Notes: a model not told the origin generated them from the letters alone. Positions 8,157-17,725 are shown, numbered from the stretch's first letter. The stretch is DNA of 61,775 nt from Clostridia bacterium (GCA_017512675.1 JAFWEY010000102.1:1-61775), one strand, 5' to 3'. Translations and numbers: made by a program.

Positions 8157-8280
8157 GATCGATGAGGAGAGATCGCATGCGCGGTTTTCGGCGCGGATTT
8201 CAGCGCCGAAGCCGTTGGCTGCGATTTTCAAACCGGATCCCGCCGTGGCTGAGCCACGGGAAATACAAGGAGGCGTACCC

Positions 8281-8904
8281 ATGGAATTCAAAATGGTTCA
8301 GAAGGAAATCGAACTGCAGTCCAGAGGCTGGATTCCCACCTTCCACGATATCTCCAAAGAGGTCATGGAAATCGTCGCAGAATCCGGCATCAAAAACGGC
8401 ACCTGTGCCGTGGTGTCGCATCACACCACCTGTTCCGTGATGGTTCAGGAATGCTCCCACGATATCGACTCCTTCGATATCGAGTTCCTGCAGCATGACC
8501 TGCTGGACATCATGCGCAAAATGATTCCGGATTTCGCCGAGGAGCATCAGTACCGTCATCCCGGCCCGATCCACACCCAGTACGGCCGGTATGTGAACGA
8601 GCCTGGCGATTTCACCTCCATGAACACCGACGGCCACCTGCGCAGCGTGTTCTTCGGCCGCAGCGAGGTAATCACCATCAAGGACGGCGTGCTGGATGCC
8701 GGCGAGTTCGCGCACATCTATTTCATCGACTGGGATCATGTCCGCGCCCGCCATCGCCAGGTCAACGTGACCGTCATGGGCACGACGGAAGACGTCGGCG
8801 ACCGCAAATTCCACAACGGCGAAACGATTAACACGCTGCGCCGCTACACCGATGAGGAGAAGGCCGAGGACGTGCATTTCACGCTGCAGCTCAAGCGCGA
8901 TTGA
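8281..8904 (+). CDS. YjbQ / UPF0047 family protein with C-terminal extension
   Basis: 207 residues. The core matches YjbQ (UPF0047), small cytoplasmic proteins annotated as secondary thiamine-phosphate synthase because the E. coli protein weakly replaces ThiE. The HHTTCSVMVQE motif (about residues 46-56) and the later DGVLDAGEFAHIYFIDWD region are visible. Typical members have about 130-140 residues; here a charged tail of about 45 residues follows the core. CAAGGAGG lies 7 nt before the ATG. Its divergent partner is a SIS-domain sugar-phosphate protein. Confidence 0.8.
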   Translation: MEFKMVQKEIELQSRGWIPTFHDISKEVMEIVAESGIKNGTCAVVSHHTTCSVMVQECSHDIDSFDIEFLQHDLLDIMRKMIPDFAEEHQYRHPGPIHTQYGRYVNEPGDFTSMNTDGHLRSVFFGRSEVITIKDGVLDAGEFAHIYFIDWDHVRARHRQVNVTVMGTTEDVGDRKFHNGETINTLRRYTDEEKAEDVHFTLQLKRD

Positions 8905-9073
8905 GTTCCCTTCGGTTTGCGTCTGCGGCTTGCCGCAGGAGCAATGCCGGCTTCCTGATCGCACCTCATCGATTCCGGTTCACCGTTTCGGGCGCCCGGG
9001 CTTTCCCTGTGCCTCCAGGGCGCCCCTGCGGAATCTGAAGAGACGTGCGGTTTGATGGTTTGATGAGGTATCC

Positions 9074-9811
9074 ATGCTGAAGATTGACATCCGGCGAAGG
9101 CGCATCCTGGAATTGCTGGCGCGGGACGGGAGCGTCCGCGTGGCGGCGCTGAGCGGGGAACTGGGCGCCACGCACGCCACCATCCGCAATGACCTGTCGG
9201 CGCTCGAAGCGGAGGGCCGCTGCAGCCGCGTGCAGGGCGGTGCGATGTCCGTGGCGGGAAGCCCGCTGCCGGGCGGGAACACCGTTGAAAAGCAGGCAAT
9301 CGCCAGAACGGTCGCCCGGCTCATTCGGGACGGCGATCGCCTGCTCATCAATTCCGGAACGACCGCGCAGGCGGTCGCCGGCGCGCTTCGCGGTTTTTCG
9401 GAACTGCATATCGTGACCAACGCGCTGGCCGTGGCGGAAAAGCTGGGCGGGGCGTTTCACGTCCTTCTGCTGGGCGGCGAACTCAACGCCCGGGACGGCT
9501 TCACCTACGGAGAAGACGCGCTGATGCAGCTGTCCCGGTACCAGGCGGACTGGGCGATTCTCTCGGTGGACAGCATATCCGCTGCGGAGGGCGTCACGCT
9601 GTGCCATTCGGAGGAGACGTCCATCAGCAGGGAAATGCTTCGGCGTTCGGTGCGCGGCATCATCGCCGCGGATCATACAAAGGTCGGCCGCGCGGGATTC
9701 GTGCGCGTATGTCCCGCGCAGAATCCGCTGGTTCTGGTCACGGACGCGGCGGCGGATCAGAAGGCGATACGCGCACTGGAGGGCAATGGCGTTGAAGTCC
9801 ACATCGCATAG
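9074..9811 (+). CDS. DeoR-family transcriptional regulator
   Basis: 245 residues with an N-terminal winged helix-turn-helix (about residues 5-57) and a C-terminal DeoR sensor domain related to ribose-5-phosphate isomerase, which in this family binds a phosphorylated sugar. The NSGTT motif near residues 93-97 is present. It overlaps the MFS gene by 26 nt and heads the regulator-transporter-kinase operon, whose effector is probably the product of the kinase. A GATGAGG sequence precedes ATG 9074. Confidence 0.9.
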   Translation: MLKIDIRRRRILELLARDGSVRVAALSGELGATHATIRNDLSALEAEGRCSRVQGGAMSVAGSPLPGGNTVEKQAIARTVARLIRDGDRLLINSGTTAQAVAGALRGFSELHIVTNALAVAEKLGGAFHVLLLGGELNARDGFTYGEDALMQLSRYQADWAILSVDSISAAEGVTLCHSEETSISREMLRRSVRGIIAADHTKVGRAGFVRVCPAQNPLVLVTDAAADQKAIRALEGNGVEVHIA

Positions 9812-10925
9812 ATACCTGCTGGTTGCCGTACTGTGCGCGCTGATGTTCGCGTACGGCTGTTTCCTCGGCGCGATACAAACCGTGATCGAATCCGTCGCCG
9901 GCAGCATGTCGATGGATACCGCCGGCATGGGCGCCTTGGTTTCGCTTCAGTTTGTTCCCGTGGCGTTTGTGCCGGTGCTGATGGGGTCCGTGGCGGACCG
10001 GATTGGGCGCAAACGAGTGATCGCGGCGTTCTGCGCGCTGTTCGGAATCGGGCTTCTGATCTGCAGCGCGGCGAAATCGCCCTGGGTCTACGCGCTGGGC
10101 ATCCTGATGGTCGGGGCCGGCTACAGCGTATGCGAGAGCGGCTGCTGCGCCGCGATGTCCGATCTCGGCCCGGACTGGGGAACGCGGGGCATCAACCTGT
10201 CCCAGGCGCTTTTGTGCCTGGGCGCGGTGATCACGCCGATGCTGGTCCGAAAATCCGGCGTGGACTGGCGCACGGCGCTGAGGCTCTGCGCCGCCTGTTA
10301 CGGAGCGCTGCTGCCGATGATTCTGCTGGTGCCGTTTCCGCCTCCGTCCGCCGCGGAATCCCAGGACCGGGGCGCCGTGGGAACCCTGCTGAAATCGACG
10401 GCGTTCCTCTGCCTGTTTGCGGCGATTTTCCTGTATGTCGGGCTCGAAACAGGCTTTGGCTATTTCATCGAAAGCCTGATTTTCCACCGGTTCGGTCAGA
10501 CCGCGCTGTCCGGCGTATCGCTGTACTGGCTGGGCATGATGGTTTCCCGGTTCGTCTTTTCATCGATCCGCTACCGGTCAAAACCGGTGCTGACCGGCAG
10601 CTTTTTCCTGAGTGCCGCGCTCTTTCTGCTGCTGACGGTTCAGAACCGCGCCGCGTTCTCTCTGGCACTGTGCTTTCTGACCGGCTTTGCCTTCGGCCCG
10701 ATCTGGTCCACGCTGGTTGCCCGGGCCACCGCACTGTATCCTTCCCACGCCGGCACTGCGTCCGGCCTGATGAGCGCCGGCTGCGGTGCGGGAGGCATTT
10801 TGTTTCCCGCGGTTTCCGGGATGATCGCGCAGCACTTCAGCCTGGGATCGGCGTTCGGGATGATGGGCGGTGTGGCCATACTCGGCGGGGTGCTTTGCGC
10901 GCTGCTGCCGGGGGATAAGACGTGA
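9786..10925 (+). CDS. MFS transporter
   Basis: About 379 residues with roughly 12 hydrophobic helices. The motif-A region GSVADRIGRKRVI is between helices 2 and 3. It is a major facilitator superfamily permease, most likely sugar uptake given the kinase and DeoR neighbours. GGAGGG lies only 2 nt before ATG 9786, while the in-frame TTG at 9792 has better spacing (8 nt), so the true start may be 9792. It overlaps both neighbours, a sign of tight co-translation. Confidence 0.85.
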   Translation: MALKSTSHRYLLVAVLCALMFAYGCFLGAIQTVIESVAGSMSMDTAGMGALVSLQFVPVAFVPVLMGSVADRIGRKRVIAAFCALFGIGLLICSAAKSPWVYALGILMVGAGYSVCESGCCAAMSDLGPDWGTRGINLSQALLCLGAVITPMLVRKSGVDWRTALRLCAACYGALLPMILLVPFPPPSAAESQDRGAVGTLLKSTAFLCLFAAIFLYVGLETGFGYFIESLIFHRFGQTALSGVSLYWLGMMVSRFVFSSIRYRSKPVLTGSFFLSAALFLLLTVQNRAAFSLALCFLTGFAFGPIWSTLVARATALYPSHAGTASGLMSAGCGAGGILFPAVSGMIAQHFSLGSAFGMMGGVAILGGVLCALLPGDKT

Positions 10926-10948
10926 TATCGCGAAAGGACGTGAAGTGC

Positions 10949-12412
10949 GTGAAAGCCTATCTCGGCATCGATCTTGGCACCACCAATCTCAAAGCGGCGC
11001 TGTACGACGGGGAGCTTCGGCCCCTTGGAAGCGAGAGCCGTCCTGTGGATTACGTTCGGGAGAACGGCTTTGTGGAATTTGACGCTGACGCGTACGTCGA
11101 AGGCCTGTACGATGTTTTACGGACCCTGCTGGCCCGCCTGGAAATCCGGGAAATCAGCGCGATGGCGCTGACGGGACAGGCTGAAACGCTGATTCTGCTG
11201 GACCGGAGCCTCCGCCCTGTCGGCCGCGCGATTTCCTGGATGGACGAACGGTCACAGGCGGAGTGCGCGGAGCTTTCCCGGGAATTCCCGGCGGAAGCGG
11301 TCGAGGAAGTGACGGGCCAGCTTTCGATGCTGCCCACGTGGCCGGCCACAAAGCTGCTCTGGCTGAAGAAGAACCGGCCGGCGGATTTTGACCGCGCGCA
11401 CCGGTTCGTGCTTTTGAAGGATTACGTGGTGTACCGCCTGACGGGCAGGCTGCTGGCCGACATGTCGATTGCCACCTTTTCTCTCTGGTTCGATATCTAT
11501 CGGAAGCGCTACTGGCCGGAAATGCTCGCTTATCTGGGCATCGACGAAAACCGGCTGGCGGAAATGACGGAGCCCTGTTCGGTGGCGGGGGGCCTTTTGG
11601 AAGACGCGGCGGAGCGCATCGGGATCCGGCCGGGCGCGCCGGTCAGCATCGGGACTCTGGATCATTTCGCGGGCATGATCGGAACCGGCGCGACGCGCCC
11701 CGGGAGCCTGACGCTTTCCACCGGCACGGTGATGGCGCTGGCGGCTGTGTCTGCGGAGCCGGCGCCGCGCAAGAGCGGCATCGCGATGCACTACGGTTTC
11801 AGGCCGGATACCCACGTGATGCTGCCGGTGGTCGAATCCGGCGGGGTAAGCCTGGAATGGTTCAGAAACAGCTGCCTGTGCGGAATGGATTACGCGGAAC
11901 TCAACGAAGCGCTCGCCCGGCGCGCGCCCAGCGGCATTCTGTTCCTGCCGAACATCGTCGGGACCAACGCGCCTGCCTTCGACGCGGACGCCACAGGCGT
12001 ATTCTGGGGCCTGCGCCAGCGGCACGACGCGGTCGACATGGCGCGGGCCGTGATGGAAGGGGTGTCCTTTGTCCTCCGGGAGAACTGTGAGGCGCTTTCC
12101 GCCGGCGGCGCGCCTGTAGAGCGGATCATCGCCACCGGCGGCGGCGCGAAGAGCCCGATCTGGTGCCAGATGCACGCGGACGCAACCGGGGTTCCGGTAT
12201 CCGTGCCAGCGGAAAAAGACGCGGCCTGTCTGGGCGCTGCCGTCATCGCCGCGGTGGCGGACGGCAGATTCCGTTCCTTTGAGGACGCGGCGGCGGCCTG
12301 TATCCGCATCGAACGCACGTACCGTCCCGGCGCCTCCATGGACGAAAAATACCGCAGGTTCAGGCGGCTTTACAGGGCGGCGCTTCAGGTCGGCAGGGAA
12401 GAAGGAAATTGA
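10949..12412 (+). CDS. FGGY-family carbohydrate kinase (xylulokinase-like)
   Basis: About 488 residues with the FGGY two-domain fold. The N-terminal phosphate-1 motif GIDLGTTNLKAALYDG, the GTGATRPG/LSTGT region and the C-terminal adenosine motif TGGGAKSP are visible. It phosphorylates a pentulose or hexulose imported by the upstream MFS transporter; the best guess is xylulose-like, but L-fuculose or another ketose is possible. The frame opens at GTG 10922 (overlapping the MFS stop), but AAAGGA at 10934-10939 best serves GTG 10949, just before the first conserved strand. Confidence 0.85.
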   Translation: MKAYLGIDLGTTNLKAALYDGELRPLGSESRPVDYVRENGFVEFDADAYVEGLYDVLRTLLARLEIREISAMALTGQAETLILLDRSLRPVGRAISWMDERSQAECAELSREFPAEAVEEVTGQLSMLPTWPATKLLWLKKNRPADFDRAHRFVLLKDYVVYRLTGRLLADMSIATFSLWFDIYRKRYWPEMLAYLGIDENRLAEMTEPCSVAGGLLEDAAERIGIRPGAPVSIGTLDHFAGMIGTGATRPGSLTLSTGTVMALAAVSAEPAPRKSGIAMHYGFRPDTHVMLPVVESGGVSLEWFRNSCLCGMDYAELNEALARRAPSGILFLPNIVGTNAPAFDADATGVFWGLRQRHDAVDMARAVMEGVSFVLRENCEALSAGGAPVERIIATGGGAKSPIWCQMHADATGVPVSVPAEKDAACLGAAVIAAVADGRFRSFEDAAAACIRIERTYRPGASMDEKYRRFRRLYRAALQVGREEGN

Positions 12413-12500
12413 AGAATGCGCATTCGGCGCGAAACGCTGCTGCCCGGGGGAGCATTCTGATCTTCCGGCGGCGGACGTGGGACGCCGCGCAGACAGAAAC

Positions 12501-12534
12501 GGACCGCCCGGCATCGGGCGGTCCGGCATTTGCG
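12501..12534. terminator. terminator between convergent genes
   Basis: A perfect 10-bp stem (12501-12510 with 12515-12524) with loop GCAT, between the kinase and the convergent lipoprotein gene. The rightward tail is GGCATTTG and the leftward tail is GTTTCTG, so it could act in both directions, weakly. Confidence 0.6.
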
Positions 12535-12544
12535 CGCAAGCGGA

Positions 12545-13255
12545 TTATGCGGCGGGGGTGACCATCGTGATGTGGGGGTTGACGCCCTCGTACCAGTACA
12601 GGAAGCCTTCCAGGTCGATCACGTCGCCGACGTTCAGCGCTTTGACCGCTTCGTAAACCTCGGTGCCGGCGCCGCACAGGTAGGATTCCACGGTAAAGGT
12701 ATAGGTGGCGCCGTCTTTGGAGACGTCGAAATAGAGGTCGTTGCCGTCCTCGCCGGAGCCGTCCCAGTTGTACAGGAAGGCCGCGTTTTCGTCGTTCTTG
12801 GCTTCGACGGTCATGCCCTTGAATGCGACCTTCTGGTTCTGATACGCCGCGAGTTCGTCGGTGCCCAGCAGATCGGTCACGTCCGTCACGGGCGCCACAT
12901 AGCTGCCCTCTTCCAGTTCAAAGGTCGCGTCGACGATTTCGACTTCGCCGGACCACTCGGCCTTGTAGCCGGTGACCTTGATTTTCGCGCCTTCCACCAG
13001 CTTCGCGTAATCTTCCTCGGAGCAGGCCATATTGTAAATGAAGTACGCGCCGTCCTCATCCTGGGTGTAGACGGTTGCCTTTCCGTCCCACCAGGACTGT
13101 TTGGCCTGGACATAGGTTTCCACGGTCACTTCGGTTTCCAGTTCGGCTTCCGCGTATTCGGCGTAGGTCATAACGCCTTCGGACTTCTCGGCCAGAGCCG
13201 CACCGCATGCCGCCAGGAGCATCAGTGCCAGCGCAACGGACAGTACCTTTTTCAT
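12545..13255 (-). CDS. exported protein with OB-fold-like repeats, probable lipoprotein
   Basis: 236 residues. The N-terminal signal has a basic start, a hydrophobic core and a lipobox LAAC at residues 14-17, although an ALA-E signal peptidase I site follows, so lipidation is likely rather than certain. The mature protein is acidic. It has two similar beta-rich units, each ending in a GDVI/GAKIKVTG-like strand, recalling OB-fold domains of exported clostridial proteins. AAAGGAGG lies 7 nt before ATG 13255. A TATAAT -10 is visible at 13316-13311 with a poor -35. No function can be assigned. Confidence 0.75.
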   Translation of the reverse strand: MKKVLSVALALMLLAACGAALAEKSEGVMTYAEYAEAELETEVTVETYVQAKQSWWDGKATVYTQDEDGAYFIYNMACSEEDYAKLVEGAKIKVTGYKAEWSGEVEIVDATFELEEGSYVAPVTDVTDLLGTDELAAYQNQKVAFKGMTVEAKNDENAAFLYNWDGSGEDGNDLYFDVSKDGATYTFTVESYLCGAGTEVYEAVKALNVGDVIDLEGFLYWYEGVNPHITMVTPAA

Positions 13256-13427
13256 GGTGATATCCTCCTTTACATTGGGGAAACCTCTGTGAGGTTTCAT
13301 GTCGACTGATATTATAACGAATTTGTCCGGGAAATTCAGCCTCGCCATGGAATTTAACAGAATGCGGAAGCCGTGCAGCCAGGGCGGCGGAAATCGCCGC
13401 AGATCCGGCGGCGCTGCCCGGAGCCTC

Positions 13428-13459
13428 TGAAACAAAACGCGGGCGGCACTGCCGCCCGC
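13428..13459 (-). terminator. intrinsic terminator of ftsH
   Basis: A perfect 9-bp GC stem (13459-13451 with 13447-13439), then GTTTTGTTTCAG on the minus strand. It begins 25 nt after the ftsH stop. Confidence 0.8.
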
Positions 13460-13483
13460 ATCCGAAACCGTACGGGGATCGGA

Positions 13484-15526
13484 TCAGGGTTCTTCGACGG
13501 ATTCCGCTGCTTCCGGGTCCGGTTTGGAGAATTCGTCCGCTTCGCTGTCCGCGGAAGAAGGAGACTGCGCTTCGTTCGGCGGGATTTCGGCCTCCGGCGC
13601 CGCGCTTTCCTTTTCCAAGCGGATGCCCGCAGGCTTATCCTCTTCCAGGGAGCCTCCGCTGATGATCTTCTCGAACTGCTGCTGATCCAGCTTCTCATAT
13701 TTGAGCAGCGCTTCCGCCAGCCGGTCGAGCTCGGCACGGTGCTCGGTCAGAACCTGAACGGCACGCTGCTTGCAGCTGTTCAGGATGCTCTGCACTTCCT
13801 GATCGACTTCGGCGTTTACCCGTTCGGACAGCGGGGACTGGGAGAAATCCCTGCCCAGGAAAACCTCGTGCTCGCCCCCCAGGAAGATGGGCCCGAGCTT
13901 TTTGCTCATGCCGTATTTGGTCACCATCGCGCGTGCGATCTGGGTGGCTCGCTGAATGTCGCTGGAAGCGCCGGTGGACACATCGCCCATGACCAGGGAT
14001 TCCGCGCAATGCCCGCCCATGAAGGAGGTGATTTCCGCCAGGAAATAGCTGCTGGTGATGTAATTGGTTTCTTCATCCGGCAGCATCATCGTGTATCCGC
14101 CGGCGCCCTTGCCGCGCGGAACGATCGAGATTTCGTGGACGTTGTCGCACTCCGGCACGAAGTGGGAAATGATCGCGTGGCCGGCTTCGTGATAGGCGAC
14201 CAGCCGCCGGTCCTTTTCGGTGATTTTGTGGCTGCGTTTTTCCGGGCCTGCGCTGACCTTGGTGATCGCTTCTTCCAGCGTCGCCATGTGAATTTCCGTT
14301 TCGCCGTTGCGCGCGGTGAGGATCGCGCCTTCGTTCATCACGTTTTCCAGATCCGCGCCGGTAAAATACGGCGTGCGCTTGGCGAGAACCGAAAGATCGA
14401 CATCCTTCGCCAGCGGCTTTTTCCGGGAGTGCACCTTCAGGATTTCCTCGCGCCCTTTTACATCCGGGTAATTGACGGAAATCTGCCGGTCAAATCGGCC
14501 GGGCCGCAAAAGCGCCGGGTCGAGAATGTCCGCGCGGTTCGTTGCCGCCATGACGATGACCCCCTGATTGTGGGAGAAACCGTCCATTTCCACCAGCAGC
14601 TGGTTGTGCGTCTGTTCGCGCTCGTCGTGCCCGCCGCCGAGGCCCGCGCCGCGCTGGCGGCCGACCGCGTCGATTTCGTCGATGAAGACGATGGACGGGG
14701 CGGCTTTCTTTGCCTGATCGAACAGATCCCGCACGCGGGACGCGCCGACGCCGACGAACATTTCGACGATATCGGAGCCCGAGATCGTGAAGAACGGCAC
14801 GCCGGCTTCTCCGGAAACGGCGCGCGCCAGCAGGGTCTTGCCGGTGCCGGGAGGGCCGACCAGCAGAACGCCCTTGGGAATGCGGGCGCCCAGTTCCGTG
14901 AAGCGCTTCGGATCCTTCAGGAATTCGACGATTTCCTTCAGCTCGTCCTTTTCCTCCTCCGCGCCGGCCACGTCCTGGAAGGTGACCTTGTTGCTTCTGG
15001 GATCCGTCAGGCGCGCCCGGCTGCGGCCGAAGTTCATGACGCCCTTGCCGCCGGTCTGCTGGCGCATCATGAAGTACCACAGCAGGCCGAACAGCGCGAA
15101 AGTGACGAGAATCGGAAGCCATTCCAGCCACCAGGGAGTGGCTTCGGGCTCCTTGACCGAGATGTTGAACGCGTAATCCGCGGCGCTGATGTTGTTCTTG
15201 TCCATCTCCAGCTTTTCCGCGTAGATTGCGTTGACATCGGAATAGAACTGGGTTTCAGAAGGGATGGTAGCGGTGATATCGTAGCGGGTCGGAAATTCCG
15301 CCTGCGGGATTTCACTGCTCTTTTTGCGGGCAAACAGCGCCGTGTTGGTCGTCATAAGGTCCGAGACGCCGTCGTCCCGAATCAGCTGCAGCGCTTGCTT
15401 GTAGGTGAGCGTGTCGATCTTATCCTGCGGCTGGGTGCCGAGCAGGTTGACCATCACCAGTACGACGATCAGCAGGCCGACATATATGAGGATGCTTTGT
15501 ATGGGCCGCATTTTGTTCCGATTCAA
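13484..15526 (-). CDS. ftsH: ATP-dependent zinc metalloprotease FtsH
   Basis: 680 residues, a hexameric membrane-anchored protease for quality control of membrane and short-lived proteins. Two membrane helices (about 9-29 and 132-154) flank an extracytoplasmic domain. The AAA module has Walker A GPPGTGKT (224-231) and Walker B FIDEID (281-286). The protease domain has HEAGH (446-450) and the distal zinc-ligand Asp at 523. The tail is acidic and Glu/Ser-rich. The start is TTG 15526, with AAAGGAAG 6 nt upstream; the first in-frame ATG (15511) has no such site. Confidence 0.97.
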   Translation of the reverse strand: MNRNKMRPIQSILIYVGLLIVVLVMVNLLGTQPQDKIDTLTYKQALQLIRDDGVSDLMTTNTALFARKKSSEIPQAEFPTRYDITATIPSETQFYSDVNAIYAEKLEMDKNNISAADYAFNISVKEPEATPWWLEWLPILVTFALFGLLWYFMMRQQTGGKGVMNFGRSRARLTDPRSNKVTFQDVAGAEEEKDELKEIVEFLKDPKRFTELGARIPKGVLLVGPPGTGKTLLARAVSGEAGVPFFTISGSDIVEMFVGVGASRVRDLFDQAKKAAPSIVFIDEIDAVGRQRGAGLGGGHDEREQTHNQLLVEMDGFSHNQGVIVMAATNRADILDPALLRPGRFDRQISVNYPDVKGREEILKVHSRKKPLAKDVDLSVLAKRTPYFTGADLENVMNEGAILTARNGETEIHMATLEEAITKVSAGPEKRSHKITEKDRRLVAYHEAGHAIISHFVPECDNVHEISIVPRGKGAGGYTMMLPDEETNYITSSYFLAEITSFMGGHCAESLVMGDVSTGASSDIQRATQIARAMVTKYGMSKKLGPIFLGGEHEVFLGRDFSQSPLSERVNAEVDQEVQSILNSCKQRAVQVLTEHRAELDRLAEALLKYEKLDQQQFEKIISGGSLEEDKPAGIRLEKESAAPEAEIPPNEAQSPSSADSEADEFSKPDPEAAESVEEP

Positions 15527-15586
15527 TCCGTTCTTCCTTTCCCGCCGGCAGCGGCGAAACGCCTTTCATGTGAAAAATTCCAGCCT

Positions 15587-15615
15587 ATTATATCATCCGA
15601 AGGCGCGGAATTCAA
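15587..15615 (-). promoter_or_regulatory. promoter of ftsH
   Basis: TTGAAT (15615-15610), 17-nt spacer, TATAAT (15592-15587), about 60 nt before the TTG start. The -35 begins 8 nt after the hpt stop. Confidence 0.75.
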
Positions 15616-15623
15616 ACGGTAGA

Positions 15624-16166
15624 TCAGACATTTGTGTAAATTTCCTCTTTCAAAACGCCGATCATCGGCAATTCGCGGTAGTGTTCCGCGTAATCCAGCC
15701 CGTATCCCACGACGAATTCGTCGGGAACCACAAAACCGCGGTAATCGACATCCACGTGCGTGCGGCGGCGGTCGGGCTTGTCCAGCAGCACACAGATTTT
15801 CAGCTGCTTCGCGCCGCGGGAAATCAGGTTCTCCTTCAGGAACGAAAGGGACATTCCGCTGTCGATGATGTCCTCGACGATGATCACGTTTTTGCCGGTG
15901 ATGTCTTTGTCAAGATCCTTCAGAATGCGAACGACGCCGGTGGTCTTGGTGGCGTTGCCGTAGCTGGAAATCGCCATGAAATCCATTCTTACCGGAACCC
16001 GGATGCGCCGGGCCAGATCGGCAAAAAAGATCACCGCGCCCTTCAGAATTCCGACCAGCACGACTTCCTCGCCCGCAAAATCCCTGCTGATCGCTTCTCC
16101 CAGTTCGGTTACACGTTGTTGAATCTGCTCTTCGGTAATGAGTATCTTGTCGAGATCATGGTGCAT
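15624..16166 (-). CDS. hpt: hypoxanthine phosphoribosyltransferase (internal start within the fusion)
   Basis: 180 residues, the normal length for bacterial HPRT, which salvages hypoxanthine and guanine to IMP and GMP with PRPP. The ATG at 16166 is preceded at 7 nt by AAAGGGG, a good ribosome binding site, so HPRT can be made alone although no stop codon separates it from tilS. The PRPP-binding motif EDIIDSG and the C-terminal aromatic purine-site region are present. Confidence 0.75.
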   Translation of the reverse strand: MHHDLDKILITEEQIQQRVTELGEAISRDFAGEEVVLVGILKGAVIFFADLARRIRVPVRMDFMAISSYGNATKTTGVVRILKDLDKDITGKNVIIVEDIIDSGMSLSFLKENLISRGAKQLKICVLLDKPDRRRTHVDVDYRGFVVPDEFVVGYGLDYAEHYRELPMIGVLKEEIYTNV

Positions 16167-17513
16167 GGTGATTCCCCTTTCATTCCAGGATTCGCTTGTG
16201 ATGCCGGGCTGAAAGCATTCCGGACGCACCGCGCCGGGGTCCGGCTGCCATATGACGCGCACCGCGCGGCAGGTTCCGCGGATCGCGCAGTCGTCGTGAA
16301 GCGCGACGCCGGGAATCCACAGGACCGTTCGCCCTCTCGCCAGAACGGGAAGCCAGGCGCGCAGCGGACGGGGCACCTTGCGGTCGGTCAACAGATCGCT
16401 GACCGCCTTTTCGCCGCAGCCCAGAGGCCGGATCCGGTCGCCGGCGCGGAGAAAGCGCAGCACGCAGCCGTCCAGCGCGGAAGCGTCGACCGCCTGTACG
16501 GGGCCGTTGCTGAAGACGGGAACCGCGTCGCAGGGCAGGGCGCGCAGTGTGCCGGCGCCGTCGAGCCGGGCGCCGTCGGCGAACGGCGTTTCCGCATCCG
16601 ACGGCTTGCGGTCCCGCAGGATGCCGTACAAACAGCCCGCGTTTTTTTCAAGGTCGATGCCGCGCATCGACAGTCTGCCCCTGCCGCCGGCACGGCAAAG
16701 GGCGGCGGCGCGCAAAATGTCTTCCCGGCAGAAGCCCGGCAGGAGCCGGTACAGCGCCTGATGCAGAACCGCGTCGTCCGCCGGCGCGCCGCGAAGACGC
16801 CACCCGAACGGCATGCTTTCAAGGTGCCGCCCCAGGAATTCCTCCGCTTCGCGCTGCAGGTGCCCGGACAGGACCTCGCTGGCTTCGCCGAAACGAACAA
16901 GCGCCCGGCGCGCGCCGGGATAGGCGCGCTCGATGGCGGGCAGCGCTTCAAGGCGAAGAATGTTCCGCGGGTTATCTGCGCACAGGTTGGTCTCATCCGT
17001 TCTGAAAGGCTGGCCGCAGGCGGCAAGGTACGCTTCGATTTCACTGCGGGCCGCGCGCAGAAGCGGCCGCGCGATGTCCTCTGTACGGGGACGCATGCCC
17101 GCGGCGCCGCTCACGCCCGCACCGCGCAGAATGTGCATCAGGATGGTCTCCGCCTGGTCGTCCGCGTTGTGTGCCGTGACGATGACGTCGGCGCGCAGCC
17201 GATGCATGGTCTCCCGCAGAAAGGAGTACCGGGCTTCCCGCGCGGCGGTTTCCCCTGTCAGGCCCTGACTGCGCATGTCGCCGAACCCGGTTGTCAGCGG
17301 CACGCGATGGCGGGCGCACAGGTCCGTTACGAACGCCAGGTCATCATCGGCGCTTTTCCCCCGCAGGCCGTGGTGGAAATGGGCGGCGAACAGCTGAAGC
17401 GGTGTCGATTTGCTTTCTTCGAGCATCAGCAGAAGGAGCGCGGTCGAATCCGCGCCGCCGCTCAGGGCCAGAAGCAGTTTCTCGCCCGGATGAAACAGCT
17501 TCAGCAATTCCAT
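15624..17513 (-). CDS. tilS-hpt: TilS-HPRT fusion: tRNA(Ile)-lysidine synthase fused to hypoxanthine phosphoribosyltransferase
   Basis: One uninterrupted frame of 629 residues. Residues 1-449 are TilS, which makes lysidine at position 34 of tRNA(Ile2) using ATP: the PP-loop SGGADS is at 18-23, and the TilS C-terminal domain is present. The last 180 residues are a complete HPRT with its PRPP loop (VIIVEDIIDSG). GGAGGG 6 nt before ATG 17513 sets the start. Such tilS-hpt fusions are known in some Bacillota such as Listeria. Here an internal ribosome binding site before the HPRT methionine means two products are likely. Confidence 0.85.
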   Translation of the reverse strand: MELLKLFHPGEKLLLALSGGADSTALLLLMLEESKSTPLQLFAAHFHHGLRGKSADDDLAFVTDLCARHRVPLTTGFGDMRSQGLTGETAAREARYSFLRETMHRLRADVIVTAHNADDQAETILMHILRGAGVSGAAGMRPRTEDIARPLLRAARSEIEAYLAACGQPFRTDETNLCADNPRNILRLEALPAIERAYPGARRALVRFGEASEVLSGHLQREAEEFLGRHLESMPFGWRLRGAPADDAVLHQALYRLLPGFCREDILRAAALCRAGGRGRLSMRGIDLEKNAGCLYGILRDRKPSDAETPFADGARLDGAGTLRALPCDAVPVFSNGPVQAVDASALDGCVLRFLRAGDRIRPLGCGEKAVSDLLTDRKVPRPLRAWLPVLARGRTVLWIPGVALHDDCAIRGTCRAVRVIWQPDPGAVRPECFQPGITSESWNERGITMHHDLDKILITEEQIQQRVTELGEAISRDFAGEEVVLVGILKGAVIFFADLARRIRVPVRMDFMAISSYGNATKTTGVVRILKDLDKDITGKNVIIVEDIIDSGMSLSFLKENLISRGAKQLKICVLLDKPDRRRTHVDVDYRGFVVPDEFVVGYGLDYAEHYRELPMIGVLKEEIYTNV

Positions 17514-17587
17514 CGGATCCCTCCACGCAAACCGGAAAACGTCCGCACAGAGCACCGCGGCCGAACCGGGCGGTGCCGCTTTATAAA

Positions 17588-17719
17588 AATCCACACGAAT
17601 TCGGACCAGGTGACCCCGCGGCGCGCGCCAAATTCCGCTGATTGCTGCTGCCTTCCGGCCCTGACAAGATTCACGGCATGACGCCGCACGGGACCCAATC
17701 GTCATCACCCGTGTGGACG
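17588..17719 (-). ncRNA. ffs: signal recognition particle RNA, small bacterial type
   Basis: Read on the minus strand, the apical SRP motif GTCAGGGCCGGAAGGCAGCA is present, close to the domain IV loop bound by Ffh. The ends pair perfectly over 8 bp (17717-17710 with 17597-17590), giving a hairpin RNA of about 130 nt without an Alu domain. A promoter predicts transcription starting at 17719, and a TTTTT run (17589-17585) directly after the closing stem can end the transcript. It lies about 75 nt upstream of tilS-hpt. Confidence 0.92.
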
Positions 17720-17725
17720 CAGAAT

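Noticed and set aside
8162..8280. Possible leader peptide before the YjbQ gene, ATG 8177 with a GGAG site
   Set aside because: The frame continues out of frame into the YjbQ gene and has no meaningful content or regulatory codon run.
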